Source: Bacteroidota bacterium
GTDB lineage: Bacteria; Bacteroidota; Bacteroidia; Chitinophagales; Chitinophagaceae
Reading direction: 5' to 3'
DNA length: 61,208 nucleotides
Assembly (NCBI GenBank): GCA_023422565.1
Contig: JAFAGR010000031.1
Coordinates: 1-61,208, forward strand
The notes under the pieces were generated by a model that was not told the origin of the DNA, searched no databases, and was given only the letters and a program-made list of their open reading frames with translations. Positions 45,701 to 56,000 of the stretch are shown in pieces. Each line of letters opens with the position of its first letter. The stretch's first letter is position 1. Position numbers and translations under genes: made by a program.

Positions 45701-48700
45701 TGGCTGTAGCAGTTAAGGTAATGGGCGCGTCAGAACAAACAGTGTTCCCACCGCTGATAGATACCACCGAAGTGTCAAATACAGTAACGGGAAAATTCGG
45801 ACTTGTTACATTGACGGCCGGACATGGTGGAATCGCAGGTCCTATCATTTGTACCGTAATATTGGCCCCATTCGGAATCGATCCGGGCGCAAAGCGTGTT
45901 ATAATACTATCCGGGTGGGGAGTGGCAAAATATGGAGTTCCATTGATAAACCAACGATAAGCGGGGGTAGCCCCTCCGTTTACGGGTACCGCCTGAAAGG
46001 CAACCTGCTCGTTCTGGCAGAAAGAGGAACCGTTTAAGGCCGTAATTGACACAGATGCTGTTAAGTTAGTTGCAGAAAGCGTGGTTGTGGCAGTTCGAAC
46101 GCATCCCACACCACCCGTTGCTGTAGCCGTATATACTTGCGGTGCACTTCCCGGCGATGAAAAGAATATTGTATCTCTAACGCCAAGCGCTTGCCCTGCA
46201 TAGGCGGTATACGGGCCTGGCCATACCCGGGTATAAAGATTTGTAGTCGGGCTGAATGTTACAGGCGCACGGGCGATACCTGAAACCCTAACATTATCTA
46301 ACAACCAGCCAAAGTAAAGCACGCTTACATCTGATTTGATACGAAAGCGAACCCGGAAATAGGGTTGGTTTGCCCAGGTACTTAAATCTACCGCCTCTTC
46401 CTTCCATAAATCTGAGGCTGGCCCTGCTCCCGGGTCACTTGCAGAAGATGCAAACTGCGCATCCCAATCGGAATAGCTTGATTGATTAAAGCTGACGGTT
46501 CCACCGTACACAGCCCCACTGCCAAGATAAGCTGTGGAAGGAAATGTAGTCCAGGATACGCCACCGTTTGTAGAATACTCCACGCGTCCGAAATCAAAAT
46601 TAGAAGTTGCAGAGCCTTCGAGTGCAGCAATATGATGAAAAGAAAGAACCGGGTTGGTGATACCCGTCAAATTAATGGTATCAGAAACATAACCGTAGTT
46701 ACTTGCGTCGGAAAGTGAATTAATATAAGTTAGCAACACCGAGCTTCCCCCTTCCTGGAAATAGGTTGTATTCTGAGTGGCCGTCATACCTGCTCCGAAC
46801 ATTCTGAAACTCTTTCCTGTATCAATAGGAAAAGTGTTGAATTTTTCCTGGAACAAGGTAACGCCAGGAATTAATCCCCCGTTAACGATCACCGGTTGGT
46901 AGGAGTTTGCGCAAACCGATGCATTAGATGGGTTAATAGTTATAGGTGATGGCGTATTGTTAACCGTAACGGTTATCTCCTGATCATTCCGACAGGTACC
47001 GTCATTAGCCACAAGTGTATATGTTGTTGTGGTGGTTGGTGTTACGGTAATGGAGTTTCCCGTGAGATTGCCGGGGTTCCAGCTATAGGTGTACCCGCTG
47101 TTTCCGCTATTTGCGGTAAGGGTAATAGAATTGCCCGAACAAATTGTACGCAGTGGGCCTGCAGCCGGACTAACGGTTACTGCCGGCGGTGCAGTTACGA
47201 TGGCCTGAACCGGAACACGTACACCTTCACAAGCCGTGGTCACCTGCCAATCGTAAAAGAAATAATAAGTGGTGGAATTGCCGGTTCCCAAAATGCCACC
47301 TATGAGGTTTGCAGCAGGAGCAATTGAATAAGGGAAGCTGTTAGGAGAGAAATCCCTGGTTATCGAAATGTTGAAGCCTCTCTTCACAAGGCGGTAATTT
47401 GTACCGATAGGCACACTAAAGTTCAGTGGAATCACCACACCGCCGGGATCTGGCGCCACATTGCCGGTCCATGAACGGCCGGGAAGAGTATTTCCCGCAT
47501 TATCGGCCAACTCAATAGTGATTGTTCCTGCCGCTAAAGGGAAAATTCTTACAGAAGTAATTGTAAACGCCTGAAGGGCATCGAACCGAATACCGGCCTC
47601 ACCGGTATATCCGCCGTCTCCACCGTCGGGAGCCGGTTTACCTCCGCTGAGGAACAAACCTCCGGAAGTAGAAGCCGCATAATAAGTAGTTGTTGCATTT
47701 ATTACCGGTGTGGTAAATGTAGGCCCCGTGCCTAACGCCGCGCCCCCTGTGGGTGTGGCGTACCAACGAATATTTGTACCCGTAGCAGAAAGATTTACTG
47801 TGCCCACACCACAGCGGGTTGCGTTTGTACCCGAAACGGTGGGGTTATTTACTATAATGGTAATTGCATTAGAATACTGCGGAACTCCCGCGCTGCATGT
47901 CACCTGTAAACGGTAATAACGCGTTGCGCTGATTGTGCCGGTGTTGCTGCTTACCGGGCTATTGGCTGCTCCGAGGTTAGACCATGGCCCGCCCACCCCT
48001 ACAGTGGAAACCTGCCACTGGTAAACAGTCCCTAAACCAAAGGAATATCCCGTGGAGGAAAGAATGGCGGAACCGGAACCGCAAATCTCATAGGTTGATG
48101 CTGAGGCAGTTCCTCCATTTGCCGGGTTAGTACAGTTTGGCGGAGTAAACTCATCAGCCCCAATGTCAGTGGGATTAGGCCTAACCTGGTCATCAATATC
48201 CTGAGTGATGCCCGGGATGTTGGTTCCTAAACTGTTAAGCGGTGAGTTAGGAGCAAGATGAAGGTTTGTTGGCGAAGAAAAATTTGGATCAATTGCCACC
48301 GAATTCAGATCCTGCCCTGTTAAAGCCTGCATGGCTGCAAGATCTGCAGCAGTACCATCGTCGAACCGGGCAATCATACCGGTGGAAAAATAGTCGTTAT
48401 AATTAATGGTGGAAAATGCGGAAGAGTTGCCGTTTGAGTAAATTGAATAACGGGAGCCATCCGGCACTTCATTGGCTAAAATATTATTGCGAAGATCCAG
48501 GCCCGTAATTGCTGCAGCTCCACCAATCCATATGCCCGCGGTGGAATGGGTGGTACCGGTTCCCAGGTTATCGGTAACCATATTGATGCTGTTCGAATAA
48601 ATTTTATACCCTCCACCATTATTGATTCCGATACCGGCCGGATTATCATCTTTGGAATCCCACGATCCAAAGCCACCTGTGGCTACATCAAAAATAAAGT

Positions 48701-49736
48701 TGTTACTTATATTTAAGCCGGAATTGCTACTTGAAGAGTTCAACATTATACCGTAAGCACCCCAAGGTCCTGTAAGCTTAACATCGCTGATGGTGTTCTT
48801 TTCAATTATACCATCCTGGATACCGCCCACTACATAAATGCCCACCATTTGCTGCTCACCGGTATTGCCGGAAATCCCGGATACTCCTGTGATGGTGTTT
48901 TTGGATACCGTAACACCTAACTGGTTGGATATGTGCATACCCCTCCATCCGATGGAACTGAAGATGTTGTCTTGGACAGTATTCTCAACGTCAAGATTTG
49001 AAGACGATACCCCTACTAACGCTATACCGTACTGGCCGTTTCTTATTTCATTATTCGCATAAAGGTTGATATTGTTAGGAGCTTCCGAAACGGATCCCAG
49101 GGTAGTACCACTCGACTGGGCGATCAGGAGCCAGGGCGCCGTGGGAGAGCTACCTTCCACCTTGCAGTTCATAACCACGTTGCCGGTTGCCGCATTTGCA
49201 GCAGAAACACTGGCCACCCAAATTACCGAGGTTCCGGTACCCTGGGTGGTGTTGTTTCGAATAGTAAGATCTCGTGTTCCCGAGGTTAGCGATCCGTCAA
49301 TTACCACATTATCTGCACCATTTAACTTTATAATTGCACCGGTAAGATTCCCCTGAATCATTCTTGCCCCACCCTCCGGCTTAATTATTATTCCCGAATA
49401 ATTTGCAGGTGCTATGCTCGAATTTAATACTGCTGTGGCTGTTTCTGTGGTATTCCCGATGATGGATACCGTAATTGTGACCTGGTGAGTGCCCGCATTG
49501 ATCGCATCAAAAGCAGCCTTCAACGTAGGATACGTTTGCACGGGAACACCGCCGGTCGAGTTGACCCTTACGTTCTGGGCCTGCAACGCCACAGTTGTAC
49601 CCAAAATTAAAAGCACAACAAATACCGATCGCGAAAGGATGGATCCTGCGGCCTTTAAGCGGGAGTAAACATTGTTCATAGAATATGTGTTGTTAGTGGT
49701 TGTACAATTTTGTGTCATCAACTTCGTGTATGCCAT
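39762..49736 (-). CDS. Giant T9SS-secreted protein with beta-helix and Ig-like domains
   Basis: This 3324-residue cell-surface or secreted protein starts with a signal peptide (hydrophobic core about 35-54, LFVVLLILGTTVALQAQ-type end); the ATG at 49679 (MNNVYS) is an alternative start. Residues about 90-530 form a right-handed beta-helix region ending DIGADEF. Ig-like repeats with Cys and GTGPTF-type motifs run to about 1700. A second beta-helix runs about 1770-2560. A WKGVNTNWEDAVNWCPKVP segment near 2590 leads to a conserved block (about 2765-3240). The end is a type A T9SS sorting domain with IYPNPV near 3245 and KIVY last. A role in adhesion or matrix formation is inferred; no enzyme motif is seen. 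Confidence 0.88.
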   Translation of the reverse strand: MAYTKLMTQNCTTTNNTYSMNNVYSRLKAAGSILSRSVFVVLLILGTTVALQAQNVRVNSTGGVPVQTYPTLKAAFDAINAGTHQVTITVSIIGNTTETATAVLNSSIAPANYSGIIIKPEGGARMIQGNLTGAIIKLNGADNVVIDGSLTSGTRDLTIRNNTTQGTGTSVIWVASVSAANAATGNVVMNCKVEGSSPTAPWLLIAQSSGTTLGSVSEAPNNINLYANNEIRNGQYGIALVGVSSSNLDVENTVQDNIFSSIGWRGMHISNQLGVTVSKNTITGVSGISGNTGEQQMVGIYVVGGIQDGIIEKNTISDVKLTGPWGAYGIMLNSSSSNSGLNISNNFIFDVATGGFGSWDSKDDNPAGIGINNGGGYKIYSNSINMVTDNLGTGTTHSTAGIWIGGAAAITGLDLRNNILANEVPDGSRYSIYSNGNSSAFSTINYNDYFSTGMIARFDDGTAADLAAMQALTGQDLNSVAIDPNFSSPTNLHLAPNSPLNSLGTNIPGITQDIDDQVRPNPTDIGADEFTPPNCTNPANGGTASASTYEICGSGSAILSSTGYSFGLGTVYQWQVSTVGVGGPWSNLGAANSPVSSNTGTISATRYYRLQVTCSAGVPQYSNAITIIVNNPTVSGTNATRCGVGTVNLSATGTNIRWYATPTGGAALGTGPTFTTPVINATTTYYAASTSGGLFLSGGKPAPDGGDGGYTGEAGIRFDALQAFTITSVRIFPLAAGTITIELADNAGNTLPGRSWTGNVAPDPGGVVIPLNFSVPIGTNYRLVKRGFNISITRDFSPNSFPYSIAPAANLIGGILGTGNSTTYYFFYDWQVTTACEGVRVPVQAIVTAPPAVTVSPAAGPLRTICSGNSITLTANSGNSGYTYSWNPGNLTGNSITVTPTTTTTYTLVANDGTCRNDQEITVTVNNTPSPITINPSNASVCANSYQPVIVNGGLIPGVTLFQEKFNTFPIDTGKSFRMFGAGMTATQNTTYFQEGGSSVLLTYINSLSDASNYGYVSDTINLTGITNPVLSFHHIAALEGSATSNFDFGRVEYSTNGGVSWTTFPSTAYLGSGAVYGGTVSFNQSSYSDWDAQFASSASDPGAGPASDLWKEEAVDLSTWANQPYFRVRFRIKSDVSVLYFGWLLDNVRVSGIARAPVTFSPTTNLYTRVWPGPYTAYAGQALGVRDTIFFSSPGSAPQVYTATATGGVGCVRTATTTLSATNLTASVSITALNGSSFCQNEQVAFQAVPVNGGATPAYRWFINGTPYFATPHPDSIITRFAPGSIPNGANITVQMIGPAIPPCPAVNVTSPNFPVTVFDTSVVSISGGNTVCSDAPITLTATATGTITNYAWFRNGNPVGGNSNTLIVSQFGDYTVRVTTNNGCQTTSPVKTVGQNIWNMDIAPGPNGTISPPGTFNVLEVPCGDTIDFTITPNPGYIILDVLINGISVGAVPTYSYAPSGDDIIEAYFGISGCANPPTSLAGSNTSICASVASYNLNSQVNSIGGSASSAIWSTSGTGTFNGGGVYGTATTYTPSAADTSAGSVIITLTTNDPDGAGPCLPSSSSFTLTLTRAPIVTITGVAGFCTAGATSTLLTADVSFAAGTITNYQWLRGATPVGTGPTYNATIAGNYSVVVTGSNGCTGTGTLTVVAFTAPTVNILGIPFFCEGGFTDLSANVVEGSGTINPSGFQWEYDDIPFDNVWVPIPGATLGSYNVTSIGRYRVRITDNNGCQSAYSPFVNVTYDQTPMAGNYTIGMGPASCTNFISFATAVEALNNRSISDNVTLEAPGNYEEVVPIGGLKLGSQKLNDSTRIYGHTITFTRSGSGANPKLIAYENSGGTYQSNSATPDGIWALVGVDNVTIDQIDLAEDLVNNSGGPGPLMEYGFALFKRTNNDGAKNNTIQNCNITLSRDNTTSGLSPMSNGATGILVANSTPDFATTALVPASTFGTNSGNKFYGNIIREVNTGIALNGYAAPAPYTLGDQGNDVGGTITETGNEIINFGRNVVSGGAPTGITTANQWGINISHNIINNNDGTGSNTLTALRGIFNDFSENANATISYNTITLEGGATTAQSTFGIDTKIGNNGTTNTVSILNNDIQAKNLMLGNVGNVTVTGIIYNYASNPGPATLVLSNNNIHDLQMVNASASNTTVYGIHVSSRINVLNVNGNTFNNFSKSAGGGSATAPSVSSYFSPASATFNTLNFDNNIISNFTVTAGAVTTMVMGANFTSSAGSMYSFSNNQINNLAITGITGAVAGTIHGFFSNANVASTSELIQGNTVHDLSVSGTSSGAHVISGLAASSGNTVTVRTMSQNTIYNLYTAAGLSGSVSGIWSLAGFDVNIRRNYIHSLFAGQNSPASTVRGIFQATSPVAVTIANNMVSLDLTQAVAPAVGTQLNGSNSLIGIDYAAGSGNPKIYYNTVRVAGSGSGNFGSSAINIQSGTPVVDLRNNIFATYAMPSGTGASTALRRSNATFTGYNSQSNNNLFYAAQTASQPIFYYGTTPIATLAAFKAQAGFAPRELASVGDEPVFVDAAANNLHIDPTTNCTINGGAQVIAGFDQDIDGETRDASTPDIGSDEFLGTGGLAYVWKGVNTNWEDAVNWCPKVPDQFSNVTIPNAAPNYPILTTTTNTAGSITIDAGGIITINSGAILNVKGSTLAVEGTLTNNGTLAFNAGAGVAQSIPTGGGTISPMNILQVANAAGFTLHRDVTILGELRPTSGNITLNDTITLKSTATATAQVSALGGGVAINYAGVGKFIVENFINSGANKSWRFIAAPIGGTQTINQAWQEGQPAGVYTSTGYGMQIVGPTAAGPGFDMNNQFTSLKTYDPATVGWITVPGTMGPVSNTQGYMAYIRGDRGANTFGDLSNTTLRTGGPIKTGNITVNGTGLNRFISVGNPYPSALDYSAVTKNNLSPFYYVWDPVLGVDGAWQTIAFPSGIVTPGGGSYPSNTLRIESGQAFMVYTTNAVASITITESSKVSGSNLVTRAPFTGKVLTTRLFSLDAEGNAVLTDGTRAEFGSDYNPAVDGEDARKAGNFSESLGILVDGELISVERRPEVLVSDTIHYRLGQVRRQQYQFEFNGTDIARPGLEAFLEDNYLQTRTPVSLEGVSTVNFTVDNNDASGASDRFRLVFKVLAPVPVTFVDVSAETVGKDVRVRFRVDNEVNIRNYTVERSVNGRVFAEAGTVDANNSSEYSFNDVRPGTGTFFYRIRSNGFDANDVKYSDVATATIGGSPSLITIYPNPVKEDRQVKVKMENAEKGVYTAILRNHTGQVILRRKIVHGGSNALYSLDLKPMLVHGIYSLQIVDEQRRKTIFKIVY

Positions 49737-50039
49737 CGGGTTAGGTTAGCTCAGTTACAGTATTTACATAGGTTTGAAGCATGCCGGGGCATGCTTTTTC
49801 TAAAAACATTTCTATCAGTTTTGGGTTGGGTAATAATCAACGGGGTACCGGGTTCTTTCCGAATAAATATTTATTCAAAAAGCGGCCATGAAAATAACAC
49901 TTTTTAAGCAATTTTTAGGAATTCTTTAAAAGATTACAATTATCTGAATGATATGTGGATAACTGGGGGAATAACGAATTACGATTTACGAATTACGGTT
50001 TGGCCGTATGACGAGGTGCATCGCGTCTGTACGGAATTA
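49737..50039. other. Intergenic region between two giant genes
   Basis: It holds a short palindrome, AGCATGCC (49778-49785) with GGCATGCT (49788-49795), and a pair of direct repeats ACGAATTACG at 49974-49983 and 49988-49997 in an AT-rich context. No gene, clear promoter box or terminator was found, although the promoter of the 3324-residue protein must lie here or just upstream of it. Confidence 0.6.
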
Positions 50040-53000
50040 TTATCGAACGATCACCTTCAATCTTTTCCGGTATTTCTTCCCCTCTATCACCAAAAAATAC
50101 GTGCCCTGCGGGAGCATTCTCCCCGGTCGAACGGGGTAAGACCTTCTATCTCCCGTTACATCCAGAAATTCGGTGTGAGCGAGCGAGCCGCTTTCTGTAT
50201 ACAACTGCAGCGTGTATTTCGCAGGCGGCACCTTATTGAAAAGAAGATGAAACTCTGCTCCTGAAGCGGGATTGGGATACACCTGTACATCCGCGCTCTC
50301 CCCTATGGTTACGGTCAGGGTTTCACTAACCAGCCACTCCCCGCCTTTCTTATAAGTAATAATTCGATAATGGTTATTCCCAATAACCGGCTGCGCGTCC
50401 ACATACCCATACTCTGCTATTTCCTGAACGGAATACGGAGTGCTTGCACCAATCCTTTGCCAGCCGCGGGTTCCGTCAAGCTTCTGCACTTCATAACGCT
50501 CCACATCCCTTTCGTTTTTCACTTTCCAGGAAACCAGCACCTCTTCCCCGGCCCGCTCTGCACCTACCAACGTGATCATATCGGGCAGTCTTCCCATACG
50601 CTTAAATACGAGGTAGAAACGATCGGCAGCTTTCGAGGCGGCATTGTTCACCACGGTAAACGAAATACGTGTTGAATCGGATGTACTCACCGGGGTTATA
50701 ACACCGTGATAGCGGTCAACCAGCCAGGCATGGGTGAATGGATCAATGTTTTCAGGAGCAAATACAAGATCATGCGTTCCCGCCGTTAAGCCGGTAATAT
50801 TATAAAATACGGTGTCGTGGTCGAAGATGGCCGTACGAGCATCAAGAGCGAGTATCTCCCCATTATTACGTATGCCGAAGTTTTGCCCGAAATTAGCCAC
50901 CTTTAGGGCATCGTTTTTATCAAATGCATTACTGAAGGCCCTGTCGAACGCTACGCCATTTCCATCTGCTACCAATCCGCCCACTTCAAGAGAGGCAAAC
51001 ATAAAGGCGCGATTGCCCAGGGATGGCGGGCGGAACATCATATCGCTGCCTGTGATCTTATCTTCTTCATCAAAATTAACCGTACCGCCCGGAGTTGAAT
51101 ACACGAGGAAGGCCTGGCCGCTTTGGATCTTCGAAAAGGGGACTGCGGCAGGGTATAAAGCACTACCCGGTATCGGGCGATATCCGTTTGAAGCACTTAT
51201 GGTTTGATACCGGCCAAGACCGTTGCTTCCGGACAAGGAAGGATCCCACACATAAAATTTCGCATCAATACCCGTTGAAGAGGCGAGCACCTCCTGGAAG
51301 TCGATCGTGGACGCATAGGGGTTGCCTATTGATTCAAACTTGCCCGGAAGAACCGTGCTGGATGGCGCCGGATCGGCCGGGGTGTAAATGCGCCCCGTGT
51401 TTCTTAAAGTGGTTTCGGTTGCCGGCGCGTTGTATGTGGTTACGCTACGGTCTCCACGCACCAGCACCATGAACCCCTGCTTACCCGAAACAGGCGTAGC
51501 GTTGGTGCTGGGGATGCCATCCCACCTGCCGGTTACGGCATTGTAGGTTGAAATTGTTGGGCCAAGCGGCGTATAAAAATCGAAACCATTTACCAGTGCC
51601 GAAGGCAATGCGCTCGTCATAATGGTGCCGTACCCGGGTTTTAGATCCTGAAGCGGTACAGCGGCATTTTCCTGCCATGCCTGTTTTACGGTTTGCCCGA
51701 TTGTAGGTGCAGATAAAAGCTGCCATGCCTTTGCATGGTTTGGAATGTACCTCTCCACCACAAACTTCCCTGCCGCGCCATAAGTGATCTCCACATCATC
51801 CCCTATTTTGCCTACAGAAGCGGTTCCCGAAATCGAGGAGGCAATGGTCATGGTATCTTGCAGCGTGATATCGCCGCTTGTAAAAGTTACACTTTCCAGA
51901 ATACGAAGTTTGCGGTTAATAGTAACGCCGGGGCCGGAATTATCTACCACAAGCGAAACCATTGAAGGCACGGAGCCTGAGCCGCCGGGGAAAGTTTGTG
52001 CCACTGAGCCTGCAAGCTTGATACTTCCGTTATTCGTTAGTATTCCATCATTGGTTACACTACCCGCTATATCGAGATTAGCAGCCGCATCAATTGTAAG
52101 AGAAGCTCCTGCAGCCAACTGAATATTTTTTGCTGCGGCGGGCGCAGATATCACCGGGTAGAAAGGAAGGCCTGTAGGTATGATTACATCTATCGAAGCA
52201 TCGGGCACAAGGCCGCACCAGTTATCCTGGTCATGCCAGTTTGTATTTGCACCGAGCCAGCTGGATACGCCCACGCTGGTTAAGCTTATGACTGCAGAGC
52301 CGGAAATATTCACCGGGTTTGCCGCGCAGAAAGCATCGGTCACCGACACCAGGGTGTAGGTGGTGTTGGCCACGGGGTTCACCGCAAATACATAAGGCGA
52401 TGCATTTACGCCGGAAATTGTAACCGGGGTGGTGCCATCAGTATAGGTGAAGGTCCACGGGCCGGTGCCGGTAAGTACCACGCTAAGGTTGGCGGAACCT
52501 CCTGCGCAGATGGTATTGTCTCCGCTGATAACGCCGCCGGCTACACGAACATTTATGGTTGCCGTGTCTTTACTTTGGCATCCGTTTGGCGCGGTGGAAG
52601 ATGCGATATAATTTGTGGTAACTAACGGTTGCGCATACACGCCTGCTACATTGCCGCCGGTATAAGGAATCGTTGCAGCCGCGTCGAGAAATAAACCTGC
52701 AGTAGGCGCCCATGAATACAGTGGCGGAGCATCATTACCGGTTAGCCGCACATTATCCAGCGCGTAGAAGTAATCTCCGTTAGCCTTATACTTCCAACGG
52801 ATATATAAATTAGCGCTTCCCGCAAAAGCATCAAGGTTTATTGTGCGCTGTACAAAGGCATTGTTCAGGCCTTCCGTATAAATATAGGTGGCCACATTGG
52901 TCCAGCCCGCGTCTCCGGCACCCGTTGGAGGTGTTACCGAGTTCATCACTTGTACGAACACCGTGTCTTCAAAAAAGCTGGAGAAGTGGTGCCAGAAAGT

Positions 53001-56000
53001 AAGCGTAAGGGTTGAATACCCGGTAGCATTTATCATTGAAGACCTCAGGAAACGGCCGTTGGTTCCCAGGTTCGGAAGCCCATTTGAAATATATAATTGC
53101 GAACTGTCATTGCTCTTGATTGCATATCCCTGGAGCGTGGTTGGTGAGGGGCTAAGTGTGAATGCCCCTGTTCCGGTATTCTTTAACCAGCCTGCAGGGT
53201 CTGTACTGCCGTTGAAATTTTCATTGAGCAATAGTTCGCCATTCACAATTCCCCCTGTTACGTTAAGTGGAAGGGCCGCATCGGTTTCGCAACGCGTGTT
53301 GGTGGCCGGCGTGGCAGACACGGCCTGTGGCTGCGCCTTCATGGTGATGTCTATCGTATCTGTGTTGGCACAGGTACCGTTATTAGCCAGCACCACATAA
53401 CTGGTAGGCCCACCGGGCGATACCGTTACTGAGGCGCCGACAAGATTACCCGGCTGCCAGGTATAAATATAATTCGGGTCGGGACTGCTGGCGGTAAGTA
53501 CCGTTGGCGTATTTGCACATACTGAGGGCAGGGAGGCCGTAGTGGTCACTGCAGGCGGAGTGGTCAGATTCACTTTCACCAATCTTCTCGGCGTATTCTG
53601 GCAACCGCTTGAAAAACGCCAGCGATAAAAATACATGTAGAAGCCGGGGCCGAATTCGTTTCCGGTAATAGAAACTTCCGCTGATGAATAGGGATAAACC
53701 GACCCGTTTACGTTTCGGCGCAATCCGGATACGGGAATATCATCATAACCCGTACCCCACATGATATAACCCGTGCCCACAGGCAAGGAAAGATTAACCG
53801 GTATCACCTGCGCCGTGTTTCCGCCGGAAACCGTGGTCACGTAAGGCACAGAAGCCAGTACCGTGGAATCAGAACGGTAGATCACTAAATTTCCCGCCTG
53901 CCCGGATTGTATAGGATAAATATCTACCGATAATAATTTAGTGGGGGCAAGCACATCGAAGTTGGTAGGCCACATTGTTTGCCCCTCCCCGAGGCTGCCG
54001 CCGTGTGCTGTCGGCGAGGCCGGGCCTACAGTGGTGTTCACTCCGCCTATGTTTGTTTCCACATAAAAAGAATCGTTGGCATAAACCGTTGGGGTTACAA
54101 AGGTTCCGCCGGTGCCGAGTATCTCACCGTTTACGGGCACATCATACCAGCGAAGTGTGGTACCTGCAGAACCGGTGGCTGTTAAGCTAACGGTTCCCAC
54201 ACCACAGCGCGTGGCGGTGTTGGTGGCAGAAACTACCTGTGGATTATTTACCGGAATGGTGCGCACGGATGAATACCCTTCAGGGCCGGCATTACAGGTT
54301 ACGCGTAACCGGTAGTATGTGGTAACGGTAATAGAAGGCGGCGTGGCCGTGGTGGGATTTTTCTCTCCCGCCAGGTTGGTGAAATTAATATTGTCAGTAG
54401 AGGATTGCCATTGATAGTCTATACCCGCACCCGTGGAAAAACCGGTGGCGAAAAGAATCGGTGCGCCGCTGTTACAAATCTGCGCCACATTCGCCGTTAC
54501 CGTTCCTCCCAAATTTGCACTACAGGCAGGCGGTGTCATTTCATCGGCACCAATATCCGGCGTGGTGTTGCTGCGCGTTTCCAAATCGATATCTGTGGTG
54601 ATGCCCACATTAGTACCCACGCTGTTCATCGGAGAGATCACCTGCAGGTGAAGATTGGTTGCGCTTACAAACAAGGGGTTCACCGCAACGGAATTGATAT
54701 CCGAGCCGGTGGCCAGTTGCCATGCTCCTATCGTAACGCGCGGCCCGCCAAGGTAACCTACCCCCGTGCCCGCATAATAGTTGTTGTAATTAATGTGGGT
54801 GAAAATAATATTAGTGGTTGCACAATACAGGCCGTACCTGGTGCCTGTAGTTTCGCGGTTGGAGAAAATGTTGTTGCGCACATCAAGCGTACCCGCCATT
54901 GAAATCGCGGGGCCTATGTAAAGCGCCGCCGTGGTACCTGCTGTAATTTGGTTTACAGCGAGGTGAATGGAATTGTGGTACAGTTTTACGCCGCCTCCCG
55001 ATATCAGGCCGATGCCGTGTCCGTTGTGCAGCGGATCAGAAGCATTACCATTACCTGTGATATTAAATACAAAGTTGTTATAGATGCGGGCATTGGTGTT
55101 TGCCGTTTCGCTCATTAATGCGATACCCATAACCGGCAAGCCAAGGGTGTTGGTATTTTTAATATTCTGAACGGTGTTATTGAATACGTTGGCGTTTACG
55201 CTGACGCCCGCCAACATTATACCCGCAGTGGGTTCCACATCTACAAGCGAACCATAAGAGCTGTTCACGCCCTTCACATCATTACTGTCTATATTGAGGC
55301 CCGTTTGGTTGCTTGCATATATACCACGAAAACCCAGCATATTGGCGGCTGCGGTACTTCCTACAATATTTCTGGTTATGGTATTTTGCTGATCAGTGGA
55401 GCCGTTACCGAATAGTCCGATACCAAAATACGCTTTTGACACATCATTGCTAAAAAAGGTGTTGTTTGAGTTGGGTGCGTCCGCCGCGATACCTGTGTTA
55501 GATGAACCGCTGGACACAATACCGGCAAATGTGCCCGGAGTGCCGGTGGAAGCATTCCAACTTCCGACGATCCTGCAGTTTTTGATGGTGTTGTTTGTGG
55601 CCGGGTTTGAAGGGCCCGCACTGGCCACCCAAACCACTGCGGAGGATGTGGACGTAGAGGTATTAGTGATTATAACCGACCGGTCGCGGCCCATCGGGTC
55701 GGGGTTCTTGCTTCCATCTATCGTAACATAATCGGCGCCATTGAGGCGGAAGATCGCATCGTTCGAACTTCCGGAAATGTTTACTGTGGCAACACTTGCA
55801 TTAGGTTTTATCGTCAACCGCCGTGTTGGCCCCGCCTGAGCATTATTGATGGTGATGGGAAACACTTCGCCGTTTGCGGCGTTGTAATTGTTATCCATCA
55901 GTAAAAACGTAACATCGCCATTAAGGCATGAATTGTTGTATGCATTCACCGCATCGGTGATGGTTCTGAAATTGTAGATCACGTTGATGCCGACGGTATA

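Noticed and set aside
49778..49800. Rho-independent terminator on the plus strand
   Set aside because: The stem is followed by T residues on the plus strand, but no plus-strand gene lies upstream for many kilobases; on the minus strand the T run is missing.
52888..53400. 170-codon open frame on the plus strand, and similar ones at 44493-44834 and 54405-54902
   Set aside because: All lie opposite the giant T9SS genes, where high GC and repeats keep the reverse strand open; the products show no domain.
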